Positions 1 to 7,424 of a stretch of 18,141 bases of DNA are shown piece by piece. Under the pieces are notes generated by a model. That model did no database searches, was not told where the DNA came from, and saw only the letters and a list, made by a program, of their open reading frames with translations. The stretch's first letter is position 1. Each line of letters starts with the position of its first letter. The stretch comes from an uncultured Rickettsiaceae bacterium (lineage in GTDB: Bacteria; Pseudomonadota; Alphaproteobacteria; Rickettsiales; Rickettsiaceae), in the NCBI GenBank assembly GCA_905479885.1, contig CAJQOE010000080.1:1-18141 (forward strand). The letters run 5' to 3'. The translations under genes were made by a program, and so were the position numbers.

Positions 1-10
1 GTTTGGTCAA

Positions 11-42
11 CGCTTGCAAAGCGGATTAAAAGCGTGAACGCT
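11..42. repeat. Paired small hairpins beyond tnpA stop (probable IS200 right-end structure)
   Basis: Two perfect short inverted repeats sit next to each other. At 11-23, cgctt and aagcg flank the loop gca. At 31-42, agcgt and acgct flank ga. They lie immediately 3' of the restored tnpA stop codon (41-43). IS200/IS605 elements carry subterminal imperfect hairpins recognised by TnpA at this place, so at least one is likely the right-end hairpin. The actual element tip and its cleavage site cannot be fixed because the window begins here. Confidence 0.5.
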
Positions 43-471
43 AAAATTCAGATATCTTAAAATCGTCTTTCTTGTGATGAGCTTCTTGGTCTTCTATATA
101 TTTTTGTACTTCATTGGCATTAACATTACCGACAGATACAATAAAATATCCTCTAGCCCACAAATGTTGCTCCCAATAACGCTTACGTAACAAGTCAAAT
201 TCTTGTAGTAATTTATGCCACTTTTTCCTTTGATATATTGCAGCGCTTTCGATACTGAAATATTCGGTGGTATTGAGAGCAACAAATGTACGTGGTCCGG
301 GCTCATACTTCCGCTGACAATATCGATGTAATTGGCAGCACAGACTTCTCTAATAATCTCCCGTGTTCTATATGCCACCTGTCCTGTTAAAACTCTATAT
401 CCATACTTAGTACAAAATACTACGTGATACTTGAGGTCATATAAACTGTGTGAGCCTTTTCTATATTCCAT
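41..471 (-). pseudogene. tnpA: IS200/IS605-family transposase TnpA, frameshifted
   Basis: TnpA is a Y1 HUH single-strand transposase. The first frame starts at ATG 469-471 and reads a typical IS200 N-terminus (HSLYDLKYHVVFCTKYGYRV), with the HUH metal motif in SPDHVHLLL and then VSKALQYIKGKS. Near 218-219 the frame is lost, and the open frame then runs into unrelated residues down to about position 94. Reading on in the neighbouring frame restores family sequence: HKLLQEFDLLRKRYW, EQHLWARGYFIVSVGN, then EVQKYIEDQEAHHKKDDF, with a stop at 41-43. The catalytic tyrosine, expected in KYIEDQ, therefore lies in the second frame, apart from the HUH pair. One missing base (AGT GG- CAT) explains this. 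A -1 slip on the A5G run just upstream would also rejoin the frames, but programmed slippage is not usual in IS200. The copy is probably inactive. Confidence 0.9.
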
Positions 472-493
472 AAGCTACTACATTCTTTTTTGT

Positions 494-570
494 TATAGTA
501 AATTAAGTTGGAATTTGCGCACAGTTATGTTATGGTACAGTAAAAAGAAAATGCCAGCATCATATAGCAA
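494..570 (+). mobile_element. Remnant of IS630-family element 5' end (terminal 77 bp only)
   Basis: This stretch matches the start of the IS630-family element at 17957-18028 almost base for base, beginning tatagtaaattaagttgg and running through the transposase start codon and MPASYS. The only differences are a 5-bp tandem duplication (ttatg twice, around 521-530) and a single substitution nearby. Identity stops at 570, where host sequence of a DUF924-like gene begins. The rest of the transposase, about 1 kb in this family, is absent, so this is a solo end left by deletion or a failed transposition. The tnpA start of the IS200 copy lies only 22 bp away. Confidence 0.85.
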
Positions 571-660
571 TGCATCAAATTTATTATCTTTGATCCATTT
601 TTGCGCTGGGGTGGTTTCTTCAAACCAAAATTTAATTACATCATTATATGAGATAGTCAT
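571..660 (-). pseudogene. DUF924-family protein, N-terminal 30 codons, truncated by IS630 remnant
   Basis: From ATG 658-660 the minus strand reads MTISYNDVIKFWFEETTPAQ and then KWIKDNKFDA. This matches the N-terminus of DUF924 proteins (family pattern: V-DFWF-E-TP-xxW-K-D-xFDxxI). Homology ends exactly where the IS630 remnant begins (570/571), after which the frame reads transposon sequence. An AGGGG Shine-Dalgarno-like run sits just upstream (about 665-669), so ATG 660 is preferred over a start at 684. The gene begins 25 bp after the lolD stop and was probably the fourth gene of the proS-lolC-lolD operon. DUF924 function is not established. Only about a sixth of a typical family member remains, so it is almost certainly non-functional. 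Confidence 0.65.
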
Positions 661-685
661 TGTCACCCCTAGATAAATTACCAAG

Positions 686-1369
686 TTAAATTTCTACTAA
701 ACCACAATCCAACTTAAATGTCTTCTGCATTTTAGCGGCTAATTCTAAATTATGAGAAACCATAACGATAGCCGTAGCAAATTTTTCAGCACGCTCTAAG
801 AACATTGCAAAAACTTCTTCGGCTGTATGTGGGTCTAGATTGCCCGTGGGTTCATCTGCTAGGATAATTTTTGGGTTATTAATAAGCGCTCTAGCTACTG
901 CAACCCTTTGCTGCTCTCCGCCAGAAAGCTCGCCAGGTACGTTATATAAACGCTTACCCAAACCAAGTTGCTCCAAAAGATCAGCTGCCTTATCCATCGC
1001 TTCTGATTTACGTATGCCTTGTATAAATAAAGGCATTGCTGCATTTTCTTGCGCCGTGAAATCACTTAATAAATGGTGGTGCTGATAAATAAACCCCATA
1101 TGCTCCAGCCGAATTTGATTGGCATATCGTAAATTCATGATTTTATCTGAAGGCACTCCTGCAATTTCAATATTTCCACTATCTGGTGCATCTAATAGTC
1201 CAGCAATATGCAACAAAGTAGACTTACCACTACCTGAAGCACCAACGATTGCAATAGTTTGTCCAGCACATACTTCTAGATTAATTCCCTTCAATACCTC
1301 TATAACTGACCTACCTTGTTTGTAATCTTTTGAAATATTTTTAAGGGTAAGTAATATTTGATTATTCAT
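686..1369 (-). CDS. lolD: Lipoprotein-releasing system ATP-binding protein LolD
   Basis: LolD is the ATPase of the LolCDE inner-membrane ABC transporter, which extracts outer-membrane lipoproteins and hands them to LolA. The protein is 227 residues. Walker A is GASGSGKST at residues 43-51, the signature is LSGGEQQRVAVARAL near 147, Walker B with catalytic Glu is IILADEPTGNLD, and the switch His is in VMVSHN. A QHHHLLSDFTAQENAAMPL stretch after the Q-loop is typical of the LolD/MacB group. The ATG at 1369 is chosen because it overlaps the lolC stop by 8 bp (ATGAATAA). The longer reading from 1384 would need TTG and a deeper overlap. It is the third gene of proS-lolC-lolD. Confidence 0.93.
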   Translation of the reverse strand: MNNQILLTLKNISKDYKQGRSVIEVLKGINLEVCAGQTIAIVGASGSGKSTLLHIAGLLDAPDSGNIEIAGVPSDKIMNLRYANQIRLEHMGFIYQHHHLLSDFTAQENAAMPLFIQGIRKSEAMDKAADLLEQLGLGKRLYNVPGELSGGEQQRVAVARALINNPKIILADEPTGNLDPHTAEEVFAMFLERAEKFATAIVMVSHNLELAAKMQKTFKLDCGLVEI

Positions 1370-2606
1370 AACGCATAGCCTCAATAGGGTTTAAAGACGC
1401 TGCTTTATAAGCTGGATATATTGTTGATAGAAATGAAGCACTAAGGGCCAGCCCCGAGACCATCATAACATCACTCGCTCGTACTACTGAAGGCAGACTA
1501 TACAAGAAATATATTGCTGGATCAAAAATTTTTGTACCAGAAAGGCTTTCTAAAAACACTCTAATAGTTTCAACGTTATACGAAAATAACAAGCCAATAA
1601 TAACCCCAATAGCTGTACCTATGATACCAACTAACATACCATTAATGATAAAAATAAACATTATCTGACGCGTTGATGCGCCAATCGTTCGTAAAATAGC
1701 AATATCTTTCGTTTTATCTTTTACTACCATAAATAAACTAGAGAGAATATTAAACGCAGCAACTATCATAATTAAAGATAGAATCACAAACATTACCGTA
1801 CGCTCCACTTCAAGCGCGCTTAAAAATTGTTGATTATCTTGACTCCAGCTATTTACCCTTACACCAAATCCCAAGTCTTTTTGTAATTCTTTGGCATAAC
1901 CAGTAGCTAATTCAGTGTCATCAACTTTAATTTCAATCAAATTAATTCCTTCTCCCATGGAAAGGAATTTCTGCGCAGCTGATACAGGCATTAACATTGT
2001 TCCTGCATCATAATCATAAAGGCCACTGCTAAATATAGCTATGACTGTAAAGTCTTTTGAGCGCGGCATGCTACCAAAAGCAGTAGGCAATAAACTTGGT
2101 GCAATCATTTTTAGTTTAGAACCTGCAAATACACCAATATTTCTCGCTAGCTCAGAACCGACAGCTACTACATTATTACCGTAATACTCCGAAAAACTAC
2201 CTTCAAATACGTTGTTTAATATTTCACCTTTGTGCTTTAAATCCACAGCATCGATACCTTTAATGATAACACCGCTATTAGCACGACTGCCTAACGCCAA
2301 GGCTTGACCAACTACTAATGGAGTAACTTTTTTAACAAATTTATGCTCAGAAATTTTTTTAGTAGTTGCATTATGATCTTCAATAATTTTACCCATAGGC
2401 GTTACTGTCAAATCGCCATTTAAACCAATTATATTACTCGTCAGTTCAATATGAAAACCATTCATTACCGACATCACTATTATTAAAGTAGCGACACCAA
2501 TAGCAATACCTACCAGCGAAATAGCCGAAATGATAGACACAAATTTTTCATTTTTCTTTGCACTAAAGTAACGCAATGATAAAATGCTAATAAAATTATT
2601 TAACAT
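1362..2606 (-). CDS. lolC: Lipoprotein-releasing ABC transporter permease LolC/LolE
   Basis: This is the transmembrane subunit working with LolD to release lipoproteins from the inner membrane. It has 414 residues, as expected for LolC/E. The first membrane helix is at about 20-50 (ISLVGIAIGVATLIIVMSVM, followed by NGFH), with a large periplasmic MacB-like domain to about 265. Three C-terminal helices follow, including the FtsX/LolE coupling segment VKDKTKDIAILRTIGAS, and the end is AYKAASLNPIEAMRYE, a hallmark of the family. The start overlaps the proS end by 11 bp. Only one permease gene is present here. Many alphaproteobacteria use a single LolC/E-like permease, presumably as a homodimer, so the LolC and LolE names cannot be separated from sequence alone. 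Confidence 0.93.
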   Translation of the reverse strand: MLNNFISILSLRYFSAKKNEKFVSIISAISLVGIAIGVATLIIVMSVMNGFHIELTSNIIGLNGDLTVTPMGKIIEDHNATTKKISEHKFVKKVTPLVVGQALALGSRANSGVIIKGIDAVDLKHKGEILNNVFEGSFSEYYGNNVVAVGSELARNIGVFAGSKLKMIAPSLLPTAFGSMPRSKDFTVIAIFSSGLYDYDAGTMLMPVSAAQKFLSMGEGINLIEIKVDDTELATGYAKELQKDLGFGVRVNSWSQDNQQFLSALEVERTVMFVILSLIMIVAAFNILSSLFMVVKDKTKDIAILRTIGASTRQIMFIFIINGMLVGIIGTAIGVIIGLLFSYNVETIRVFLESLSGTKIFDPAIYFLYSLPSVVRASDVMMVSGLALSASFLSTIYPAYKAASLNPIEAMRYE

Positions 2607-3897
2607 GCAAACTATTGATTATTTCTGTTATAGCAGCCTCTGGAGATACATCTTCCACTTCGCCTGATTTCCTATGCTTTAATTCTACCAAGCCATTCGC
2701 TGTCTTTTTAGGACCAATAATAACTTGCCATGGCGAACCAATCAAATCCGCAGTAGCAAATTTAGCACCGGGACGATCATTCGTATCGTCATACAGAACT
2801 TCAATTCCCTTAGCTTTTAATTGATTATATATATTCTCCGCTACAAGACTACTACTCTCGTCTTTTAGGTTCAAATTAATTATGGATGCCTTAAATGGAG
2901 CAACTTGCATTGGCCAAATAATGCCTTTATCGTCATGGCTAACTTCGATAATCGCTGCAACTAACCTGGAAACACCTATACCATATGATCCCATCTGCAA
3001 TGGCACTTTCTTACCTTCGTTATTATTGACCATCGCTTGCATTGATGTTGAATATTTATCAGCAAAATTAAAGATATGCCCTACTTCTATACCCCTCTTA
3101 ACCGCTAATTCTTTTTCTGATATTGGACAATTTGCTGGATCATGTTTTTCTTCTGTAGCTGCATATAGTGATTTTAACTTCTCAATATTACCAACTAAAT
3201 CTTCACCCAATAAATCGAACTTTTTATCATAATATAACAAGCTCTCACCGGTGTCCGCAAGCACGTGAAATTCATGGCTTAAGTCACCACCAATTTCACC
3301 AGGGTCAGCTGCAAGTGGTATTGCATTTAGCCCCATATCTTTAAAGGTGCGCATATAAGCTGCAAATACTTGGTTATATGTTTTAATAGCGCTTTCCTTA
3401 TCTATGTCCATAGAATAAGCATCTTTCATTAAAAATTCGCGCCCACGCATAACACCGAAACGCGGCCTAATTTCATCACGAAACTTCCATTGAATTTGAT
3501 ATAATACTTTTGGTAAATCACGATAAGACTGAAATGAACTCCGCACAATGTCCGTGATCATTTCTTCATTTGTTGGACCAAACAATAAATCATGACCATG
3601 ACGATCTTTAAAGCGTAACATTTCTTGTCCGTAAATATCCAACCGCCCAGATTCACGCCATAAATCACCATTTTGCACACAAGGCATAAGCAGCTCAATA
3701 AATCCTACTGCATCCATATTGAATCTGATGATATTTTCTATATTCTTAAGTACCTTTAAACCAAGCGGCAACCAGTTATAAATACCAGAAGAAGATTGCT
3801 TTATCATACCACTTTTTAGCATTAAAGAATGTGATACTACTTGCGCTTCTGAAGGCTGTTCTTTTAAAACTGGTAGAAAATATTTTGATAACAACAT
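2596..3897 (-). CDS. proS: Prolyl-tRNA synthetase, short form lacking the INS editing domain
   Basis: ProRS charges tRNA-Pro with proline in the cytoplasm. The 433 residues include class II motif 1 around KSGMIKQSSSGIYNWLPLG, motif 2 in WKFRDEIRPRFGVMRGREF followed by LMKDAYSMD, motif 3 in GSYGIGVSRLVAAIIE, and a C-terminal anticodon-binding domain (about 335-433, including YDDTNDRPGAKFATADLIG). Bacterial ProRS of the E. coli type is about 570 residues with a roughly 180-residue editing insertion between motifs 2 and 3. Here that stretch is only about 130 residues and resembles the short alphaproteobacterial form. A GGAG run about 13 bp before the ATG can serve as ribosome binding site. It is the first gene of the proS-lolC-lolD operon. 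Confidence 0.96.
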   Translation of the reverse strand: MLLSKYFLPVLKEQPSEAQVVSHSLMLKSGMIKQSSSGIYNWLPLGLKVLKNIENIIRFNMDAVGFIELLMPCVQNGDLWRESGRLDIYGQEMLRFKDRHGHDLLFGPTNEEMITDIVRSSFQSYRDLPKVLYQIQWKFRDEIRPRFGVMRGREFLMKDAYSMDIDKESAIKTYNQVFAAYMRTFKDMGLNAIPLAADPGEIGGDLSHEFHVLADTGESLLYYDKKFDLLGEDLVGNIEKLKSLYAATEEKHDPANCPISEKELAVKRGIEVGHIFNFADKYSTSMQAMVNNNEGKKVPLQMGSYGIGVSRLVAAIIEVSHDDKGIIWPMQVAPFKASIINLNLKDESSSLVAENIYNQLKAKGIEVLYDDTNDRPGAKFATADLIGSPWQVIIGPKKTANGLVELKHRKSGEVEDVSPEAAITEIINSLHVK

Positions 3898-3922
3898 GTT
3901 CTGTATAATCTCCTAAAATCTT

Positions 3923-3952
3923 GATATATAAAGTTTATACATATTATTGCAA
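3923..3952 (-). promoter_or_regulatory. Candidate sigma-70 promoter for proS-lolC-lolD
   Basis: On the minus strand TTGCAA (3947-3952) is followed after 17-18 bp by ATATAT/TATATC (about 3923-3929), about 26 bp before the proS start codon. This is the only sizeable gap (83 bp) in this part of the minus-strand block, which supports a transcription start here. The whole gap is AT-rich, so the match is weak evidence. Confidence 0.3.
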
Positions 3953-3975
3953 ATACTGTAAAAAATACAGCAATA
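3945..3975 (-). terminator. Weak hairpin after folE (possible terminator)
   Basis: Just downstream of folE, ctgta and tacag form a 5-bp stem around five A residues (3956-3970). A second pairing of tattg with caata lies outside it. The stem is short and AT-rich and overlaps the candidate proS promoter, so termination is probably incomplete if it occurs. Confidence 0.25.
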
Positions 3976-3980
3976 AAAAT

Positions 3981-4547
3981 CTATTTTAGCATTTCCCAGA
4001 ACTCTTGACGCTTTTGCGGCTGTTCATTATAAACACCAGTAAAGTGAGTTGTATCCATAACGCTACGACCTTTCATAGCTCCTCTGGTGGTCATACAGCT
4101 ATGCGTTGCTGAGACTCGAACTGCCACCCCCAGTGGACTTAAATTATCTTGCAAAGCAGATGCTATATTAGCAGTCATTCTCTCTTGGATTTGTAAGCGC
4201 TTAGAAAATAAATCCACTAACCTAGCTAACTTGCTAAGTCCAATGACAACGCCATTAGGTATATATGCGATATCAACAGTACCTGCAAAAGGCAGCATAT
4301 GATGTTCGCAAGTGGAGGTAAAGTCGATGGATCTAAGTAAGACTACATCGTTATATTCACTAATATCAGTAAAACGTTTATTTAAAATAGCCGCAACTGA
4401 ATCTTGATAACCAACAAACAATTCATTATAACTTCTTATAACTCTGGCTGGAGTATCTTTTAGCCCTTCACGAGTTGTATCGTCACCGATATAATCCAGT
4501 AAGGTTTTGACTGCCTGTTCGGCCTGCTCTTTGGTTGGCTTAGTCAC
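3981..4547 (-). CDS. folE: GTP cyclohydrolase I FolE
   Basis: FolE converts GTP to 7,8-dihydroneopterin triphosphate, the first step of folate synthesis and also the entry to queuosine precursors. It is 188 residues, normal for the type IA enzyme. The zinc ligands are visible as Cys80 and His83 in STCEHHMLPF and Cys151 in THSCMTTRGAM. VIGLSKLARLVDLFSKRLQI and QERMTANIA form the rest of the conserved core. It starts 16 bp after the stop of the oxidase-like gene upstream, so it is probably co-transcribed with rsmE-rnhB. No other folate or queuosine gene lies in the window, so which pathway it feeds cannot be told from context. Confidence 0.96.
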   Translation of the reverse strand: MTKPTKEQAEQAVKTLLDYIGDDTTREGLKDTPARVIRSYNELFVGYQDSVAAILNKRFTDISEYNDVVLLRSIDFTSTCEHHMLPFAGTVDIAYIPNGVVIGLSKLARLVDLFSKRLQIQERMTANIASALQDNLSPLGVAVRVSATHSCMTTRGAMKGRSVMDTTHFTGVYNEQPQKRQEFWEMLK

Positions 4548-4563
4548 TATATATTGCTCTTAA

Positions 4564-5952
4564 TTATTTCGCTTTAAATGGATACAGATTTATAACACAA
4601 ATATATACAAATATCAAGCCACCAATTATAGCAATCAAGCCACCACCACCAACCATACCCATGTAAAGTTTGGCAGAAAGAGCCATTTCAGAACCTGGTG
4701 TTTTTCGCAGTACTCCATAACCACCAGCTAAAGCTAAACCAGCTACATGTAAGACTTGTCCAGATGTTAGGATAATTATTTGCCAAACAGCTAATTTTTG
4801 TCCAAAAATCTTAGCATCTTTTTTATTATCTTTGGAAAAAATAATGCTACTAACTCCACCTAATTCTTTGATATTTTGATATATATCTTGCTTAAAGCAA
4901 AACATATAACTAAGCCCCATAAATGCCACACTAATACCTACAATTGAGCCATGATAATGTGCTGGAATAGTTACATTAACGCCAGATATTACTGCTCCGA
5001 TAGCACCGCCAGATAGGAATAACAAAATAGACGCTATAAAAGATACGCTAACAAATTTAGGTATGCCTAGCGCGCGCTTTTGTATTATTTCTAGCAGCAA
5101 AGTGGCAATAAATAACGTTGGTACTAACCCGCCTGTATAAATCATATGTAATGTATAGAATTCTTTAAAAGCACCATCTGCAAGGCCATATCTATAATGG
5201 CCAATAAACACTGCTAAACTTAATACAAAATTCAATGCTAACAACATTTCATATACAGATGCGCACGATACCCTTCCCCCGCGCCAGCTTTCCACCAAAA
5301 CAAGTAGCACCAACATTAACAATTGGGTATAAATAAATTGCAATAAATGGCCGCCACTCCAGAATAGCATCTCATAATAAAAATCTATATCAAGTGGTAC
5401 TATTTCACTTAGTTCATCAAGACTAGAAAATGAAATAAAAAAACATATCCAAACGCCTATAAACATAAAAGACGAGGTAAATTTAGTAATAGCTATAATA
5501 CGCTCACCATAATCTGAGATATTTTGCATGAAGGAGGTCACCAAAGTTTGGATCGATAAAAGCAATACCACGGTACCAAACAATGCAAGCCCTATTATAA
5601 AAACAAGATTTTCCAACATAGGCACGTAATTATTCATTATTGGCTCAGATTCGGGGTAGAACGGGCTAAATGCCATCAGAAGCATGCCGGCAAAAGCAAT
5701 TCGAGCTAATAACGACTCTAGACCAGTCTTGATGCTAGAAAAGCTCCATATACAGCAAGTAATTGCCAATAACCACACTAGTACTGACAAGTTCACATGT
5801 ATAACCAAAGCAGATCTAAACATTGATTGATCAGAAAAGAAATGACTTAATTGTGGGGTACGAAGTATTACCAGTATAATTGAATATAATCCTGCGATTG
5901 CCAAAGCGGCAATACCATTTTTAAGCCAGATTAGTGCATTCTTATTTTCCAT
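4564..5952 (-). CDS. Divergent heme-copper oxidase subunit I-like membrane protein
   Basis: The 462 residues form about 12 hydrophobic helices. By-eye comparison with cytochrome oxidase subunit I places the heme ligands well. His52 lies in helix II (IHVNLSVLVW), and His332 and His334 form the HxH pair of helix X (IPAHYHGSIVG). His202 in SGGHLLQFIY fits the first copper-B ligand in helix VI. The next pair, normally His-His, reads His252-Tyr253 (FIGHYRYG), and the tyrosine four residues after the helix-VI His is Phe206. So both heme sites look possible while the copper site looks altered. Helix VIII (LHMIYTGGLVPTLFIATLL) also resembles the family. The nearest group is the cbb3/NorB-like side, but no other oxidase subunit is adjacent. 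It lies between rnhB and folE. The fold is moderately supported and the activity is unknown. Confidence 0.6.
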   Translation of the reverse strand: MENKNALIWLKNGIAALAIAGLYSIILVILRTPQLSHFFSDQSMFRSALVIHVNLSVLVWLLAITCCIWSFSSIKTGLESLLARIAFAGMLLMAFSPFYPESEPIMNNYVPMLENLVFIIGLALFGTVVLLLSIQTLVTSFMQNISDYGERIIAITKFTSSFMFIGVWICFFISFSSLDELSEIVPLDIDFYYEMLFWSGGHLLQFIYTQLLMLVLLVLVESWRGGRVSCASVYEMLLALNFVLSLAVFIGHYRYGLADGAFKEFYTLHMIYTGGLVPTLFIATLLLEIIQKRALGIPKFVSVSFIASILLFLSGGAIGAVISGVNVTIPAHYHGSIVGISVAFMGLSYMFCFKQDIYQNIKELGGVSSIIFSKDNKKDAKIFGQKLAVWQIIILTSGQVLHVAGLALAGGYGVLRKTPGSEMALSAKLYMGMVGGGGLIAIIGGLIFVYICVINLYPFKAK

Positions 5953-5955
5953 AAT

Positions 5956-6543
5956 TTAGTAATCAACTCCTTTGACTTTAAAACTTTTACGATGATGTAT
6001 TGTCCGTCCGTTCTGCAGGATAGCATCCATATGATCTTTTGTGCCATATCCTGAGTTTTTATACCACTTATAAGTCGGAAAATCAGAAGAAAGCTCCTGC
6101 ATAATACGATCCCTAGTTACTTTTGCCACAATTGAGGCAGCAGCAATCGACATTGATTTATCGTCACCTTTAATTATGCTATAAAAACGCGTATCGTCAA
6201 ATTTCATATTACCGTCAACTAGCACAATTTCTGACTTAACTTTCATTGAAGATACCGCAAGCTTACAAGCCTTTTTTGTAGCTTCTAGAATGTTAATCCG
6301 ATCAATTTCCTCTGGAGATATTATTCCCACTGACCAACGATAGTTAGCGGTAATTTTATCGTAAAGCTCCTCTCGCTTTTTCTTCGAAATTTTTTTTGAA
6401 TCCCGAATCCCTATAATGATATTTTGTTGATCGACAATAACTGCAGCTGCAACCACTGGCCCAGCAAGAGGCCCTCTACCGGCTTCATCAACACCAGCAA
6501 TAATTACATTTCCATAGGTTGTTTCAATTTCCAAATTTGCCAT
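5956..6543 (-). CDS. rnhB: Ribonuclease HII
   Basis: RNase HII cuts RNA in RNA-DNA hybrids and removes single misincorporated ribonucleotides. With the start at ATG 6541-6543 the protein is 195 residues. Motif I is GVDEAGRGPLAGPVVAAAV with the catalytic Asp-Glu, followed by VLVDGNMKF (catalytic Asp), SIAAASIVAKVTRDR and SGYGTKDHM. The start is chosen because the rsmE stop and this ATG share bases (TAATG), with GAGGA a few bases upstream, a classic translational-coupling arrangement. A longer reading from 6567 would overlap rsmE by 25 bp without a better ribosome site. The next gene downstream begins only 3 bp after the stop. Confidence 0.95.
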   Translation of the reverse strand: MANLEIETTYGNVIIAGVDEAGRGPLAGPVVAAAVIVDQQNIIIGIRDSKKISKKKREELYDKITANYRWSVGIISPEEIDRINILEATKKACKLAVSSMKVKSEIVLVDGNMKFDDTRFYSIIKGDDKSMSIAAASIVAKVTRDRIMQELSSDFPTYKWYKNSGYGTKDHMDAILQNGRTIHHRKSFKVKGVDY

Positions 6544-7262
6544 TAATTCCTCATCATTGCAACGCAAGAAATAGCTGCTATTGCTGCTGTTTCTGCTCTG
6601 AGGACTGTATTACCTAAACTCACTCTCTGTATATTTTTAGAAGCTTTTATCATAGACATTTCAGCTTCAGAAAATCCACCTTCTGGGCCTGTCAATATAA
6701 TAGGCTCATCTTCTATCTTGTTGATATTCAATATTTTATTACTAGAATTCTCTGACTCACAAGCTGCAATAATTTGTTTGTAATTATTATTTGAACACAG
6801 CTCAGACAAACTTATTTCTGGTAATAATTCAGTTAAAGTAAATCTTTCACTCTGCTCTATCGCTTGTGAGATACATCGCTTCACCCTATCTTCTGCAAGG
6901 TGCTTATGTTGCGTTCTTTCGGAAATAATCGGAATAATCTTAGTCACACCCAGCTGTACCGCGCTTTTAATTGCTTCAATCATACGATCAGATTTAATTA
7001 TGCACATAGCAAGAGATAATTGCTTTTCTTTAGCCACTGGACGCAAAAAAGACTCCACAATAACTGTCAAATCCGACCGCCCTATTTCTAATATTTTAAC
7101 CAAATACTCACCATCTATTGCATTGAATATTCGAAATAATTCCAACCTACGCAGACGCATTACTGATTTCAAATAATGAAAATCGTCCCCAACAATTTTT
7201 ATGGTTTGATTTTCTGATAATGGCTCGGTAGTATAGATTCTACTTAAGTGAGAAAATTTCAT
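6543..7262 (-). CDS. rsmE: 16S rRNA (uracil1498-N3)-methyltransferase RsmE
   Basis: RsmE is a SPOUT-class, SAM-dependent enzyme that methylates U1498 of 16S rRNA. It is 239 residues. The N-terminal PUA-like part contains DDFHYLKSVMRLRRLELFRI. The C-terminal knotted domain carries the SAM-binding loops ILTGPEGGFSEAEM and VSLGNTVLRAETAAIAAIS. The central IIPIISERTQ and AIEQSERF patterns are also family hallmarks. Its first codon is 24 bp from the start of the divergent sdhAF4-like gene, with no clear Shine-Dalgarno in between. Its stop overlaps the rnhB start. Confidence 0.95.
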   Translation of the reverse strand: MKFSHLSRIYTTEPLSENQTIKIVGDDFHYLKSVMRLRRLELFRIFNAIDGEYLVKILEIGRSDLTVIVESFLRPVAKEKQLSLAMCIIKSDRMIEAIKSAVQLGVTKIIPIISERTQHKHLAEDRVKRCISQAIEQSERFTLTELLPEISLSELCSNNNYKQIIAACESENSSNKILNINKIEDEPIILTGPEGGFSEAEMSMIKASKNIQRVSLGNTVLRAETAAIAAISCVAMMRN

Positions 7263-7286
7263 TGCAATTATTTATATATTTACATT

Positions 7287-7421
7287 ATGAAAAAAGATAA
7301 TACACCAAGCCAAGAGGAAACCTCAAGCGAAAAGACACCAGAGGAATTTGGTGGGCAAAAAGGACCTGAGCCTACTAGATATGGAGATTGGGAAAATAAA
7401 GGCCGCGTCTCAGATTTTTAA
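7287..7421 (+). CDS. Succinate dehydrogenase assembly factor 4-like small protein (DUF1674)
   Basis: This 44-residue protein starts MKKDNTPSQEETSSEK and ends with the conserved block EFGGQKGPEPTRYGDWENKG followed by RVSDF. That block is the signature of DUF1674/SDHAF4 (Sdh8), which in mitochondria and alphaproteobacteria binds the flavinylated SdhA subunit and helps assemble complex II. The N-terminus is charged and low-complexity, as in family members. The gene fits exactly between rsmE (24 bp away, divergent) and comEC (3 bp away, convergent). No clear ribosome site precedes the ATG. The sdh genes themselves are not in the window. Coding status rests on the strong conserved C-terminus ending directly at the stop codon. 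Confidence 0.9.
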   Translation: MKKDNTPSQEETSSEKTPEEFGGQKGPEPTRYGDWENKGRVSDF

Positions 7422-7424
7422 AAA

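Noticed and set aside
431..676. Plus-strand open frame across the IS200/IS630/DUF924 junctions
   Set aside because: It is a chance chimera of antisense tnpA, the IS630 leader and antisense DUF924; only the MPASYS part is real transposase sequence.
2882..3232. A 116-codon plus-strand open frame opposite proS
   Set aside because: Antisense to conserved ProRS motif 3 and linker; no independent support.
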